A stretch of DNA of 64,000 nt from an uncultured Prevotellaceae bacterium (GCA_905207705.1 CAJLMA010000011.1:7839-71838); one strand, 5' to 3'; positions 15,967 through 25,174 are shown, counted from the first letter of the stretch. Made by a program: numbers and translations. Notes: generated by a model from the letters alone, not told the origin.

Positions 15967-17220
15967 ATGTTAAGCATAAATAAGACATATTGTGCGCTGT
16001 TTTTTATCACATTGCTGGTGCAGGTTCCGGGAGTGCATTCATTCCTGGGATATGCCGACGAATTGATCGTCTTGGTGATGCTCATGTTGATGTTGCTGGA
16101 TATAGTCGTAAACAGGAATTTTACCCGTTACAAGCCGATATATGCAGTAGCATTGATATTTTTTGCATATTTCCTGTTTACCGTTGCTTTCAGGGATTTT
16201 AATACAAAATATGCGGCGTTTAATGATTTCATATTGCAGCAAAAGGCTTATTTGCCATTGCTTGTGTCTTATGCCATAGCTCCTGAATTTTCTCCGCAGC
16301 TGAAGAATCTGATGAAAAAGATATGTATCGTCAATGCGGCAATAGTGTTGATGTCTTTCGCCGGCGGCGTATTGGAAGACGTGCTTGTCCATGTTTCTAA
16401 TGCAGGCGTGGTGTGTTTCAATTCATTTCTGGTGTATCTGTATTGCAGCATCGATGATGACGGATTGGTGTCGAGGAAAGATTTGTTTGCTGCTCTTGCC
16501 ATCTTGACAGTCGGATTCACCAGTACACGGTCGAAGTTCTATGGTGAATATGTGATAATTTATTTCATGTTGTTCCTTTACAAACCCGGACTGTTTAAAA
16601 GTTTTGACTTCAAGAAAGTGCTACTTGTCTTGGCGTTGGTCGGTGTTGTGATATTGGTGGCATGGCAAAAGATAGAGTATTATTACATAACAGGCAATGC
16701 CGGTGTTTATGACCCTGACGTGATTGAGACTTATGCACGTCCGGTATTGTACATAACAATGTTTTTCATCCTGCTGGATTATCCTTTGTTCGGGTCGGGA
16801 TTGGCATCCTTTGCAACGCATTCATCGTCCCCTCATGTGCACTATTCCGACATTTATCATCAATACGGTATAGACAAGGTCTACGGGCTGTCGCCGGCGA
16901 TGCCCGATTTTATAAACGACGCTTTTTTTGCGCAATTTGCGCAATTTGGAATTATAGGCATAATTCTGTTCATTTATTACTGGAAATGGATATATGACAA
17001 GCTCCGGCTCGGCCTTCATGAAGGCAAGATTCTTGAATTTTCAATAGGAATAATCATAATTGTTTTCGCGATGATAGAATCTACGTCGGGTTCCATGATT
17101 ATCAAGTTTGGTGGCTTGCTGCCCTTGATGCTCTTAGGAATGATAATATCAAAATATAGGACAATAGATAAAGAAACGAAGAAGAGAATATTAATGACTA
17201 ACCCTTTAACAGATAAATGA
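15967..17220 (+). CDS. O-antigen ligase/polymerase-like protein (Wzy-type)
   Basis: A 417-residue polytopic protein with roughly ten membrane segments and one large periplasmic loop (about 240-325, containing HSSSPHVHYSDIYHQYG). That layout fits the Wzy/O-antigen ligase superfamily, which polymerises repeat units on the periplasmic face. Position between the exporter and the chain-length determinant supports polymerase. Sequence in this family is too divergent for a firm call; a ligase role is possible. Stop and next start are 1 bp apart, so translation is probably coupled. Confidence 0.75.
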   Translation: MLSINKTYCALFFITLLVQVPGVHSFLGYADELIVLVMLMLMLLDIVVNRNFTRYKPIYAVALIFFAYFLFTVAFRDFNTKYAAFNDFILQQKAYLPLLVSYAIAPEFSPQLKNLMKKICIVNAAIVLMSFAGGVLEDVLVHVSNAGVVCFNSFLVYLYCSIDDDGLVSRKDLFAALAILTVGFTSTRSKFYGEYVIIYFMLFLYKPGLFKSFDFKKVLLVLALVGVVILVAWQKIEYYYITGNAGVYDPDVIETYARPVLYITMFFILLDYPLFGSGLASFATHSSSPHVHYSDIYHQYGIDKVYGLSPAMPDFINDAFFAQFAQFGIIGIILFIYYWKWIYDKLRLGLHEGKILEFSIGIIIIVFAMIESTSGSMIIKFGGLLPLMLLGMIISKYRTIDKETKKRILMTNPLTDK

Positions 17221-17221
17221 T

Positions 17222-19369
17222 ATGGCCAATATTAACGATGATATGATTGACTTGCGAAGATACATTAATGCGATAAAAAAGCATAAGTGGCTGTTTGTAG
17301 CGACATTTGTCGTTGTCATGGCCGCAGGGGTGTTCTTTGCATTTACGCGAGAGCCTAAGTATGATTTATATTCGTCGATGTTGATAGAGAGTGAAGATAG
17401 CGGAGCAGGAAGCATGGCCGCTGGAATGCTGGGCAGCATGGCAAAGACGTTCGCGTTTGGAGGCTTCGGTGGCACATCGGTCGACAATGAATTGGTTGTT
17501 GCCAAGTCGCATGCTGTATTGGTCAATACCATAAAGAAACTCGGGTTGAATCGTCAATATTTCTTGAAAGAAGGATTTTTGAGGAAGAAGTCACTATACA
17601 AGGACTCGCCTGTGCTGGTCGTTACCGACGAGCATTATTTTGACACTGCGCGCACAACGTTGCAGTTCAAAATAAAGTTGAACAAGAACGGCAGCGCAGA
17701 CATCAAAGTCATTAAAGGGTTCACAAATACTTATTTTGACAAGGAGGGCTTGCAGCTTCCGGCCGCGGTTGACACTGAATATGGACGTTTCATGGTGCTT
17801 GCTTCTGAAAATTACGTCAAGGGTGAAGAAGTGTCGCTCAATGTGTATGTCAAAGGGAACGAGACAGTTGCCGAGGATATGTCGAAGGTGCTGTTGATAT
17901 CGCCCTACGACATTTTATCGGACGGAATAGTGTTGACATATTCCGATGCGAATCTTGACAGGGGTAAGGACATATTGAACACTTTGATGGCCGAGTACAA
18001 TGAATTCAGACTTTCGGAAAAGAATACAAGAGCAGGGAAAGATATGGATTTCATCGACGGGCAGATTGATGTGATGTATCAGAGCTTATCGCAATCGGAA
18101 TCAGCCCTTGAGAAGTTCAAGACAGAAAACAAGTTGTCGGATATCCCGTCAGAACTTGCGATGATTCTTGAATCGTCGGGAAGATTGAATGAACTTATGC
18201 TTGAGGCAAAAGCGCGAGTGATGATGTGCGACTTGATGCTCGATTTCCTTGCACGGGAGGAAAACAAATACTCGTTGGTACCCACCTTTGACAACGGTGG
18301 CGAGTCGGGCGGCAATGAAATAGTCATGCAATATAATGAGCTTGTGTTGAAAAGAATGCGCTTGATGCGTTCGGCCAAGACCGACAATGTCGCATTGCAG
18401 GAAGTGTCGGAAAACATTGATGCCATGCGTGGTGTCGTGGTCGAAAGCGTTCAACGTTTCAAGGAAAATTGTAATGCGAGCCTTGCTACTCTTGAAGGGC
18501 AAAACGACAAGTTCATGACCCGTCTCGGTGATGCTCCAAAATTGGAACGCCAATATCTGAACTTGATGCGTGAAAATGAAATGAAAAACAGCCTGTACCT
18601 GTATTTGCTTGGCAAGAAGGGAGATTACTTGTTGCAGAAGATGTCGGGCACTATGTCTGGTTCTATAATCGACGAAGCGTATAGCGAATCGACAAAACCG
18701 TCAAGGATGACAGCCTACATTATTGTAGGGCTGGCTTTCTTCATGTCGCTTTTGATGCCGTTTGTATTTGTCATTTTCAGGCTTAACCGCAAGGATGTTG
18801 CCGAGAGGGAGTGGGACATGCCCGATGTTATAAAGAAAAATAAAAACTACACAGTTGTAGAATCCGTAGATTCGTGCATCGCGCTGATGCAGGCTTCGGG
18901 CAAGCGCAATTGGGTATTCTTGCATACCGATACCCCTGAATGTGGAGAAAATGCCTTGAGCGGCATCAAGGGAATTGCCGGCAAGTTGGTAACATGCGGA
19001 GAGAATGTTGCAATCCTTGATTTCTCTCAAGATTGCACTGATGACAGTTTGAACGCATATTTTGCAGGTAACGAGCTGAAATTGCAAAAGCAAGGTGAAA
19101 ATATAGTATATGCCGGATTTTCGGGAGATGCTGCAGTAGAAGCTTTGTCGCATGTGCGGTTCAAGCAACTTTTGGACGAACTTGGAAAGAAGGTCGGGAA
19201 AGTGTGCATGGTTGTACCGTTTGTTCAGAGCAATATGCTTGCCATTAACGATATTGACAATTGCGGCTCGGCTTATATAGTAAATTCGGGCGTGGACAAA
19301 AGGAAAGTGCTCAAGCATAATGTCATTGGCATCGAGAAGAATCGGGAAATGATATTCCTGTTGCATTGA
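17222..19369 (+). CDS. Wzc-like chain-length regulator with degenerate kinase domain
   Basis: A 715-residue polysaccharide co-polymerase. TM1 at about 20-40, a Wzz domain, a long periplasmic coiled coil with a GNVR-like segment (LERQYLNLMRENEMKNSLYLYL near 440-465), and TM2 near 495-520. The C-terminal cytoplasmic domain (about 555-715) has the order of a BY-kinase, but the Walker A GEGKT is replaced by ECGEN, the Walker A' strand reads VAILDFSQD, and there is no tyrosine-rich tail. It therefore probably regulates chain length without tyrosine phosphorylation. It belongs to the locus with flippase, exporter and polymerase. The start ATG at 17222 overlaps nothing and follows the wzy stop by 1 bp. 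Confidence 0.88.
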   Translation: MANINDDMIDLRRYINAIKKHKWLFVATFVVVMAAGVFFAFTREPKYDLYSSMLIESEDSGAGSMAAGMLGSMAKTFAFGGFGGTSVDNELVVAKSHAVLVNTIKKLGLNRQYFLKEGFLRKKSLYKDSPVLVVTDEHYFDTARTTLQFKIKLNKNGSADIKVIKGFTNTYFDKEGLQLPAAVDTEYGRFMVLASENYVKGEEVSLNVYVKGNETVAEDMSKVLLISPYDILSDGIVLTYSDANLDRGKDILNTLMAEYNEFRLSEKNTRAGKDMDFIDGQIDVMYQSLSQSESALEKFKTENKLSDIPSELAMILESSGRLNELMLEAKARVMMCDLMLDFLAREENKYSLVPTFDNGGESGGNEIVMQYNELVLKRMRLMRSAKTDNVALQEVSENIDAMRGVVVESVQRFKENCNASLATLEGQNDKFMTRLGDAPKLERQYLNLMRENEMKNSLYLYLLGKKGDYLLQKMSGTMSGSIIDEAYSESTKPSRMTAYIIVGLAFFMSLLMPFVFVIFRLNRKDVAEREWDMPDVIKKNKNYTVVESVDSCIALMQASGKRNWVFLHTDTPECGENALSGIKGIAGKLVTCGENVAILDFSQDCTDDSLNAYFAGNELKLQKQGENIVYAGFSGDAAVEALSHVRFKQLLDELGKKVGKVCMVVPFVQSNMLAINDIDNCGSAYIVNSGVDKRKVLKHNVIGIEKNREMIFLLH

Positions 19370-19399
19370 CATCATGCAGATATTTTGTCCATAGGCATA

Positions 19400-19431
19400 T
19401 TGGGTTATGTCGGGCAAAATTTTTACCTTTG
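19400..19431 (+). promoter_or_regulatory. Internal promoter before the radical SAM gene
   Basis: TTG at 19400-19402 and TACCTTTG at 19424-19431 are separated by 21 nt. It lies 55 bp after the Wzc-like gene stop and would give a leader of about 150 nt. Confidence 0.6.
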
Positions 19432-19470
19432 CATGATACGAGCAACGGCGAGACGATGCACGATTAGACA

Positions 19471-19494
19471 GGCGCTGGAAAAACGTTGCGCGCC
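19471..19494 (+). promoter_or_regulatory. GC-rich hairpin in the radical SAM gene leader
   Basis: GGCGC (19471-19475) can pair with GCGCC (19490-19494) in an otherwise moderate-GC leader that follows the TACCTTTG promoter. No known riboswitch was recognised. Confidence 0.3.
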
Positions 19495-19587
19495 GACCTA
19501 TTGCTTTTGAATGTATTGCTTTCGGGCCTTGTATGTTAACGGCAAGGAGGCATTTATTTTAAGACAACTATACACACAGGTTTGGAC

Positions 19588-20658
19588 ATGAACAAACATG
19601 CTATACAAAAACCCACAGATGCCAGTATCATATTGACATATCGTTGCCCTATGAGGTGCAAGATGTGCAATATTTGGAAGAATCCTACCGACATAAAGCA
19701 GGAAATCAAGCCCGAAGAACTTGAAATCTTGCCAAACTTGAAATTTATTAATCTCACAGGAGGTGAGCCCTTCATAAGGGAGGATCTTGAAGATGTCGTA
19801 GAGGTGTGTTACAAGAAATCCCCTCGTATAGTCATTTCCACGTCGGGCTGGTATGAAGACCGTGTGATAGCCCTCGCAAAGAAATATCCAAATATAGGCA
19901 TACGTATTTCGATAGAAGGATTGTCGCAAAAGAACGACGAGCTGCGAGGCCGGGAAGGTGGTTTCGACAAGGGATTGCGCACATTGTTGACATTGAAAGA
20001 GATGGGATTGAAAGACATTGGTTTCGGCTGTACTGTTTCCAATCACAATTCCAGCGACATGCTGTCACTGTACCTGTTGTCAAAGTCGTTGGATATGGAA
20101 TTTGCCACGGCTGCATTCCATAATTCCTATTATTTCCATAAGGACGACAATGTCATAACCAATCGTGACGAGGTGTGTGGTAATTTTGCGCGTCTTGTCG
20201 ATTGGCAATTGAAAGAGAAGCATCCCAAGTCGTGGTTCCGCGCATTTTTCAACATGGGCCTTATAAATTACATAGAAGGCGGTCGTCGAATGCTTCCGTG
20301 TGAGGCCGGAATGATGAACTTCTTCATCGAGCCTTATGGCGACGTGTATCCATGTAACGGGCTTGAATCGAAGTACTGGAAAGAAAGCATGGGTAACATT
20401 CGCGATGTTAAGGATTTCTCCGAAATTTGGGAAAGTCCTAAGGCCGAAGAGGTGCGTGCCAAGGTGCGTCGCTGCCCCAAGAATTGCTGGATGGTGGGTA
20501 CTGCGTCGCCGGTAATGCACAAGTATATCCGTCATCCGCTCGGATGGGTATTGAAAAACAAGTTGCGTGTAATGCAAGGGAAGGAAGCATGTCTTGACAA
20601 GAAGTGGTATGACGTGGGGCAAGATCCCGAACAAGGGAACTTGCGCGAACAATTCTGA
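19588..20658 (+). CDS. Radical SAM/SPASM protein of the polysaccharide locus
   Basis: A 356-residue radical SAM protein. The [4Fe-4S]-binding motif is CPMRCKMC with Cys20, 24 and 27; the GGEPF motif and the ISIEG strand complete the core. The C-terminal third has SPASM-like cysteines (PCEAGMM, YPCNG, RRCPKNCW). The 6-bp longer TTG start at 19582 is less likely than ATG 19588. Radical SAM/SPASM proteins occur in Bacteroidota polysaccharide loci, where they may modify sugars or lipid carriers; the reaction is unknown. It follows a 218-bp gap with its own promoter and precedes the GT4 gene by 26 bp. Confidence 0.88.
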   Translation: MNKHAIQKPTDASIILTYRCPMRCKMCNIWKNPTDIKQEIKPEELEILPNLKFINLTGGEPFIREDLEDVVEVCYKKSPRIVISTSGWYEDRVIALAKKYPNIGIRISIEGLSQKNDELRGREGGFDKGLRTLLTLKEMGLKDIGFGCTVSNHNSSDMLSLYLLSKSLDMEFATAAFHNSYYFHKDDNVITNRDEVCGNFARLVDWQLKEKHPKSWFRAFFNMGLINYIEGGRRMLPCEAGMMNFFIEPYGDVYPCNGLESKYWKESMGNIRDVKDFSEIWESPKAEEVRAKVRRCPKNCWMVGTASPVMHKYIRHPLGWVLKNKLRVMQGKEACLDKKWYDVGQDPEQGNLREQF

Positions 20659-20684
20659 GATTACGAAGTCTTTAAATTCCGACC

Positions 20685-21791
20685 ATGAAAATAGTTGTTA
20701 CAGGTACTCGAGGAATTCCCGACATAATGGGAGGTGTTGAAACTCATTGTGAGGAGCTTTTCCCTCGTATCGCAAGTATGGGGCATGACGTGACGGTAAT
20801 AAGGAGGTCATGTTATGTGTCAGATAACAATAAGCGCGATACTTACAAAGGCGTCAAGTTGAAAGATGTATATGCTCCACGCAAGAAAAGCCTTGAAGCG
20901 ATAGTGCACACTTTCCTTGCCGTTGTTGAAGCCAAGCGTCTAAAGGCCGATGTCGTGCATATACACGCCATAGGACCTTCGTTGATGACGCCATTGGCTC
21001 GGCTGCTCGGCTTGAAGGTGGTGACAACGCATCATGGCCCCGACTACGACCGCAAGAAGTGGGGGCATTTTGCAAAGTGGATGTTAAAACTCGGAGAGCG
21101 GAACGGGGCTTTGTATAGCAATGAAGTCATTGTCATATCTCATGTAATCGAGGATATATTGAAATCCAAGTACAATCGTGATTCAAACCTGATTTTTAAC
21201 GGAGTCTCTGCTCCGCATGTTTCGGGCAAGACCGATTATCTTGAGTCGCTCGGCTTGAGTGCAGGAAAATATGTGTTGGCTGTCGGGCGTTTTGTCAAGG
21301 AGAAGGGTTTTGACCTGCTCGTAGATGCGTTTGTCAAAGCTGGGATGCATGATTACAAGTTGGTAATAGCAGGAGATGCCGACCATGAAGATGAATATTC
21401 ATTGATGTTAAAACGCAAGGCTGCTGATAACGGTGTCGTCTTGACCGGATTTGTAAGAGGAGAGAAGTTGAGCCAACTGTTGGCTCATGCGGCTTTGTTC
21501 GTATTGCCTTCGTTTCATGAAGGATTGCCAATTTCATTGCTGGAAGCTATGGGTTACAAGCGTGATGTGCTTGTGAGCGACATTCCGGCCAACAAGCTGC
21601 CTGAATTGGATGCAGATGACTTCTTCCATTGTGGAAATGTTGATGCACTTGTTGCCGGGTTGAAAGGCAAATTGTCGCATGGCTCGGATGCCGCTGTTCC
21701 GGAACGGACGTATGACTTGTCCAATTACGACTGGGACAACATAGCAGGGCAGACGGTGAAAGTGTATGAAAAAGTAATGTCGGGACGATAA
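20685..21791 (+). CDS. Family 4 glycosyltransferase
   Basis: A 368-residue GT-B fold retaining glycosyltransferase. The N-terminal TGTRGIPDIMGGVETHCEEL resembles the WbnK/RgpG-linked rhamnosyl- and glucosyltransferase group; HHGPDYDRKKWG is also typical. The C-terminal donor site is SFHEGLPISLLEAMG with the EX7E pair. It would add one sugar to the lipid-linked repeat unit in the cytoplasm. It is the only glycosyltransferase and the last gene of the locus; downstream genes are convergent. Confidence 0.93.
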   Translation: MKIVVTGTRGIPDIMGGVETHCEELFPRIASMGHDVTVIRRSCYVSDNNKRDTYKGVKLKDVYAPRKKSLEAIVHTFLAVVEAKRLKADVVHIHAIGPSLMTPLARLLGLKVVTTHHGPDYDRKKWGHFAKWMLKLGERNGALYSNEVIVISHVIEDILKSKYNRDSNLIFNGVSAPHVSGKTDYLESLGLSAGKYVLAVGRFVKEKGFDLLVDAFVKAGMHDYKLVIAGDADHEDEYSLMLKRKAADNGVVLTGFVRGEKLSQLLAHAALFVLPSFHEGLPISLLEAMGYKRDVLVSDIPANKLPELDADDFFHCGNVDALVAGLKGKLSHGSDAAVPERTYDLSNYDWDNIAGQTVKVYEKVMSGR

Positions 21792-21835
21792 TTAAGGCAA
21801 TACATTCTGATAATGCGAAGCAACGACTTGCATTT

Positions 21836-22603
21836 TCATCTCACGGAATCTTCCATTTGCTTGTTTCCCGAAAAATGCCGGTAGGCACGTTCGAGCTTGA
21901 TGTGATATCGGTTTTTAGCGTATCCTTTTCCGTTGTAGACTCTTGCAAAGCTTTCCCAATCTTTTGCTATCAAATATTTGTGTAGGCCGGTGTTAGTTAT
22001 GAATTTGACAAACAACTCCAGTTGGCTTGTCTCCGACTTGCACATTTGTCGTGTAAAATCATCGAGCGAAACTGAGCCGCATTGTCGCCAGTTGGAACCT
22101 CTTATTTGAAACATGCCCCAGTATGTGCATATTTTTGCCAGGCTGTCGTTTATGACTGCTGCCGAGTCGAATTGCGCTTTTTGTGCAAGGAGAGTGGAGC
22201 CGTATTTCTCTTTTCTTAGAGGGCCGAATGCTTCGGGGTGCTTTTTTGATAACATTGCAACGTCGTAACCGGCTTCCCGTAGCATGTTTTTGAACATTGA
22301 AACTTCGAGATGCACTATCGGTGAACCCGGCTTTATGAAGCCGACGCGGTCAGGACCGGCTTCCACAAAACTGACAGCCTCTATTGTGGCTGCATCAAGG
22401 TGAGAACTGTTGGCGATAGTGTTCAATTCTTTACACGATATAGCCGGAATGGAATCTTGCAGCACGCTGTCATCGGGAATCGAGTCGATGATGGTTTCCA
22501 TGTCTTTCGCCATTTTCCCACTGAGGTTGTATCCTGTTGTGCATAGTGCTGTCAGTAGTAGTACCGACATGGTTATCAAGATGGATGGTATTAACGTTTT
22601 CAT
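21836..22603 (-). CDS. N-acetylmuramidase-family (DUF3380) secreted protein
   Basis: A 255-residue exported protein. Residues 1-25 are a signal/anchor helix. The rest resembles the N-acetylmuramidase (PF11860) family: VSFVEAG with the putative catalytic Glu81, PIVHLEVSMFKNML, YWGMFQIRGSNW and FARVYNGKGYAKNRYH near the C-terminus. It may cleave peptidoglycan in the periplasm. Family members are known as phage endolysins and as bacterial wall enzymes. No phage genes are adjacent. The gene is single and convergent with the polysaccharide locus. Confidence 0.8.
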   Translation of the reverse strand: MKTLIPSILITMSVLLLTALCTTGYNLSGKMAKDMETIIDSIPDDSVLQDSIPAISCKELNTIANSSHLDAATIEAVSFVEAGPDRVGFIKPGSPIVHLEVSMFKNMLREAGYDVAMLSKKHPEAFGPLRKEKYGSTLLAQKAQFDSAAVINDSLAKICTYWGMFQIRGSNWRQCGSVSLDDFTRQMCKSETSQLELFVKFITNTGLHKYLIAKDWESFARVYNGKGYAKNRYHIKLERAYRHFSGNKQMEDSVR

Positions 22604-22663
22604 GAGGTAATGGCAAGCGAGATTTTGTTTTTAAGGTACTGTTCTCAGGCCAATGTAAAAAAT

Positions 22664-22703
22664 GCGGGGACTCCCTTGTTTTTCAACATGGGGAACACCC
22701 CGC
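22664..22703. terminator. Terminator after pepD, possibly bidirectional
   Basis: GCGGGG (22664-22669) and CCCCGC (22698-22703), with an inner GGGA/TCCC extension. On the minus strand it is followed by ATTTTTTAC; on the plus strand by AAGTTTTTATG. It lies 30 bp after the pepD stop. Confidence 0.75.
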
Positions 22704-22734
22704 AAGTTTTTATGTCATAAGTTGGGCTGAAATA

Positions 22735-24195
22735 TTATTCGCCTTTTGCAACCATTTCAAGGATGCGAGTCAAGTAAGTCCAGAATTTTTCAACAGCAGG
22801 AATGTGCATTGCTTCTTTAGGCGAGTGCACGTTTCTCAATGTCGGGCCGAAAGAAATCATGTCGAGGTGCGGATAATTCTTCAGGAACAGTCCGCATTCA
22901 AGTCCGGCATGGATGGCTGTAGCTTCTGGAGTATCGTTGAAAAGTCCTTCATAAGCACGAGTGGCAATGTCGAGTATTTTTGAATCCAAGTTTGGAGCCC
23001 ATCCCGGATAGCCGTCGGTGTGCGTCACCGTCGCCCCGGCAAGCTGGAATACGGCTTCTACTTGGTGGGCAATGTCATATTTGCGGCTTTCTACCGAGCT
23101 GCGTTGAGATGTAGTGATTATAATCTCGTTGCCTGGCAGCATCTTTACTGAAGCAAGGTTGGTTGAAGTCTCGACAAGTCCGGGAATTTCCCTGCTCATG
23201 GATATCATGCCGTGGGGAGCACAGTAAATTGCACGGATGAGGGCTGTGGATGTTTCCATGTCGATACAATATTCAGGTGTATCGGCTGTTTCCACGGTGA
23301 TGAGCATGTCTTTTTCGACAGACTTGTATTCGTTCTCGATGTCGGCGATGAAGTTGTTGAGCTTTACCCTCAATTGCTCCTTGTGGTCGCAATGGATTCC
23401 CACTACGGCATGAGCTTCGCGAGCTATGGCGTTGCGCAAGTTGCCGCCGTCGATTGATGACAAGGATATTTCATATTCTTGAGAAAGGTCCCAAAGGAAG
23501 CGAGCCAAAATCTTGTTGGCATTGGCACGGCCTGCATTGATGTCGGTTCCTGAGTGCCCGCCTTGTAGTTTTGAAATGTTTATTTTAAAGAACAAGAATT
23601 TCTCGGGAGCAAACGAACGCTTGTAGTTCAAACGGGCAATAGTGTCGATGCCGCCTGCGCAGCCTATGCATATTTCGCCATCTTCTTCCGAGTCGAGATT
23701 GAGCAGTATGTCGCCCTCGATCATGCCTTCACCAAGGTTGTTGGCACCGGTCAATCCGGTTTCCTCGTCAACGGTGAAAAGAGCCTCTACCGGGCCATGA
23801 ACCAACTCGGGGCTTACGAGGACGGCCAAAGAAGCAGCCATTCCTATGCCGTTATCGGCTCCCAGGGTAGTGCCTTTGGCCTTTACCCATTCACCTTCGA
23901 TGTAAGTTTGTATGGGGTCGTTTTCAAAGTCGTGTTCCACGCCGTTATCTTTCTCACACACCATGTCCATGTGTCCTTGCAATACTACGCGCGGTGAGTT
24001 TTCATATCCCGGAGATGCGGGTTTGAACATGGCCACGTTGCCTATTTCGTCGGTTTTGTAGGCTATGCCGTGTTCTTTTGCGAAATTTACGAGAAAATCA
24101 TGTATTTTACCTTCTTTTTTTGAAGGGCGAGGAACCTTAGTGATTTGATCAAAAATGTTCCAAATAACAGCCGGTTTTAGTCCAGTAATATCCAT
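22735..24195 (-). CDS. pepD: Aminoacyl-histidine dipeptidase (peptidase M20C)
   Basis: A 486-residue cytosolic metallodipeptidase that hydrolyses Xaa-His and other dipeptides. Zinc ligands are visible: His75 in VVLQGHMDMVC, Asp114 in GTTLGADNGIGMA, and Glu144-Glu145 in FTVDEETGL. The lid domain contains FKINISKLQGGHSGTDI. Length is normal for PepD. Single gene with a hairpin terminator downstream. Confidence 0.95.
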   Translation of the reverse strand: MDITGLKPAVIWNIFDQITKVPRPSKKEGKIHDFLVNFAKEHGIAYKTDEIGNVAMFKPASPGYENSPRVVLQGHMDMVCEKDNGVEHDFENDPIQTYIEGEWVKAKGTTLGADNGIGMAASLAVLVSPELVHGPVEALFTVDEETGLTGANNLGEGMIEGDILLNLDSEEDGEICIGCAGGIDTIARLNYKRSFAPEKFLFFKINISKLQGGHSGTDINAGRANANKILARFLWDLSQEYEISLSSIDGGNLRNAIAREAHAVVGIHCDHKEQLRVKLNNFIADIENEYKSVEKDMLITVETADTPEYCIDMETSTALIRAIYCAPHGMISMSREIPGLVETSTNLASVKMLPGNEIIITTSQRSSVESRKYDIAHQVEAVFQLAGATVTHTDGYPGWAPNLDSKILDIATRAYEGLFNDTPEATAIHAGLECGLFLKNYPHLDMISFGPTLRNVHSPKEAMHIPAVEKFWTYLTRILEMVAKGE

Positions 24196-24323
24196 ATAGT
24201 GAATTTATGTGTAATGATGGGAGTAAAAACATCCCAATTTGAAATAATGTTAAATTATCCGATTTTTGCACACTAAGTTACAAAATAAATTTGAGTAAAA
24301 ACAAATTTTACGTTTACCTTTCA

Positions 24324-24331
24324 TATATTTG
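24324..24331 (+). promoter_or_regulatory. -7 box for the small membrane protein and OmpH-like genes
   Basis: TATATTTG matches TAnnTTTG. It places the transcript start near 24338, which excludes the earliest TTG codon (24329) as a start of the small gene. No clear -33 TTG is seen. Confidence 0.6.
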
Positions 24332-24352
24332 CACCACAAATTGAGCGACGAA

Positions 24353-24520
24353 GTGAAAATTGTCTTGGTTACGATATTAATTGTTGGCATTTCGGTAATG
24401 CTGTTAGGGGTGAGAGTGTTTTTTGTGAAAGGGGGAAAGTTCCCTAATACTCATATTCACAGCAATCCGGCCTTGAGAAAGAAAGGAATCACTTGCGCTA
24501 CTGATGACAGAAGTAAATAA
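24353..24520 (+). CDS. Conserved small membrane protein (55 residues)
   Basis: A 55-residue protein with one hydrophobic segment (residues 3-24) and a conserved polar tail VKGGKFPNTHIHSNPALRKKG ending ITCATDD. I recognise the pattern KGG(K/R)FPNTH..NPALRKKGI.C as a short Bacteroidota protein of unknown function. The GTG at 24353 is preferred because the TATATTTG box at 24324-24331 would put longer forms upstream of or at the transcript start. The OmpH-like gene begins 15 bp later, so the two are co-transcribed and may share an envelope role. Confidence 0.75.
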   Translation: MKIVLVTILIVGISVMLLGVRVFFVKGGKFPNTHIHSNPALRKKGITCATDDRSK

Positions 24521-24535
24521 CTTAAACATACAGAA

Positions 24536-25132
24536 ATGAAATTTTTTACGCTATCAGCAAAATGCATTATTGTTGCGGCAGGTTTATTGATGGTGACATC
24601 GTGCAACAATGCCAATAACGGTAATGCTGGTGCAACACAGGCTCCTGCAGCCGGAAACGGGGAGCAAATGGTCATACGTTACATTGATGGTGACACCCTT
24701 CTTGCAAAGTATAACCTTGCAATGGAAATCAACGAGGCCATGTTGCGCCGTTCCAACCAACTCGACAGCGAGCAACAGAAAAGGGGTGCAGAGATAACTC
24801 GTTTTGGCAACGAAATCCAATCAAAGTATCAGAATAACGGTTATCTGACTCAAGAAAGTTTCAATGCCGACCAAGCCAAATTGCAACAAATGCAAGTCGA
24901 CGCACAGAATTACCTGTCGAAATTGCAACGCGATGCGCAAAATGAAATGCAGCAATACAACATTCAACTTAACGACTCGATAGACAGCTTCATCAAGTAT
25001 TACGCCAAGCAAAACGGTTACGACATGATTCTCTACAAGGCTTCGAGCGTTTATGTCGATCCGAAATATGATGTTACAGACGACGTTGTAGAAGGATTGA
25101 ACAAGCGTTATACCAAGGTTGAGAAAAAATAA
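24536..25132 (+). CDS. OmpH/Skp-like lipoprotein
   Basis: A 198-residue protein with a lipobox (VTSC, Cys23), an Asn/Gly/Ala/Pro linker, then an OmpH/Skp domain: the first strand VIRYIDGDTLLAKYN, a long charged helical region (about 65-155, coiled coil) and the closing strand DMILYKASSVYVDPKYDVTDDVVEGLNKRY. Skp homologues are periplasmic chaperones of outer-membrane proteins; here it is membrane-anchored by lipid. It follows the 55-residue membrane protein by 15 bp. Confidence 0.88.
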   Translation: MKFFTLSAKCIIVAAGLLMVTSCNNANNGNAGATQAPAAGNGEQMVIRYIDGDTLLAKYNLAMEINEAMLRRSNQLDSEQQKRGAEITRFGNEIQSKYQNNGYLTQESFNADQAKLQQMQVDAQNYLSKLQRDAQNEMQQYNIQLNDSIDSFIKYYAKQNGYDMILYKASSVYVDPKYDVTDDVVEGLNKRYTKVEKK

Positions 25133-25174
25133 GGCTGAATTTAGGGTTTTTACTTTGTTAAGAAACGCATTTGT

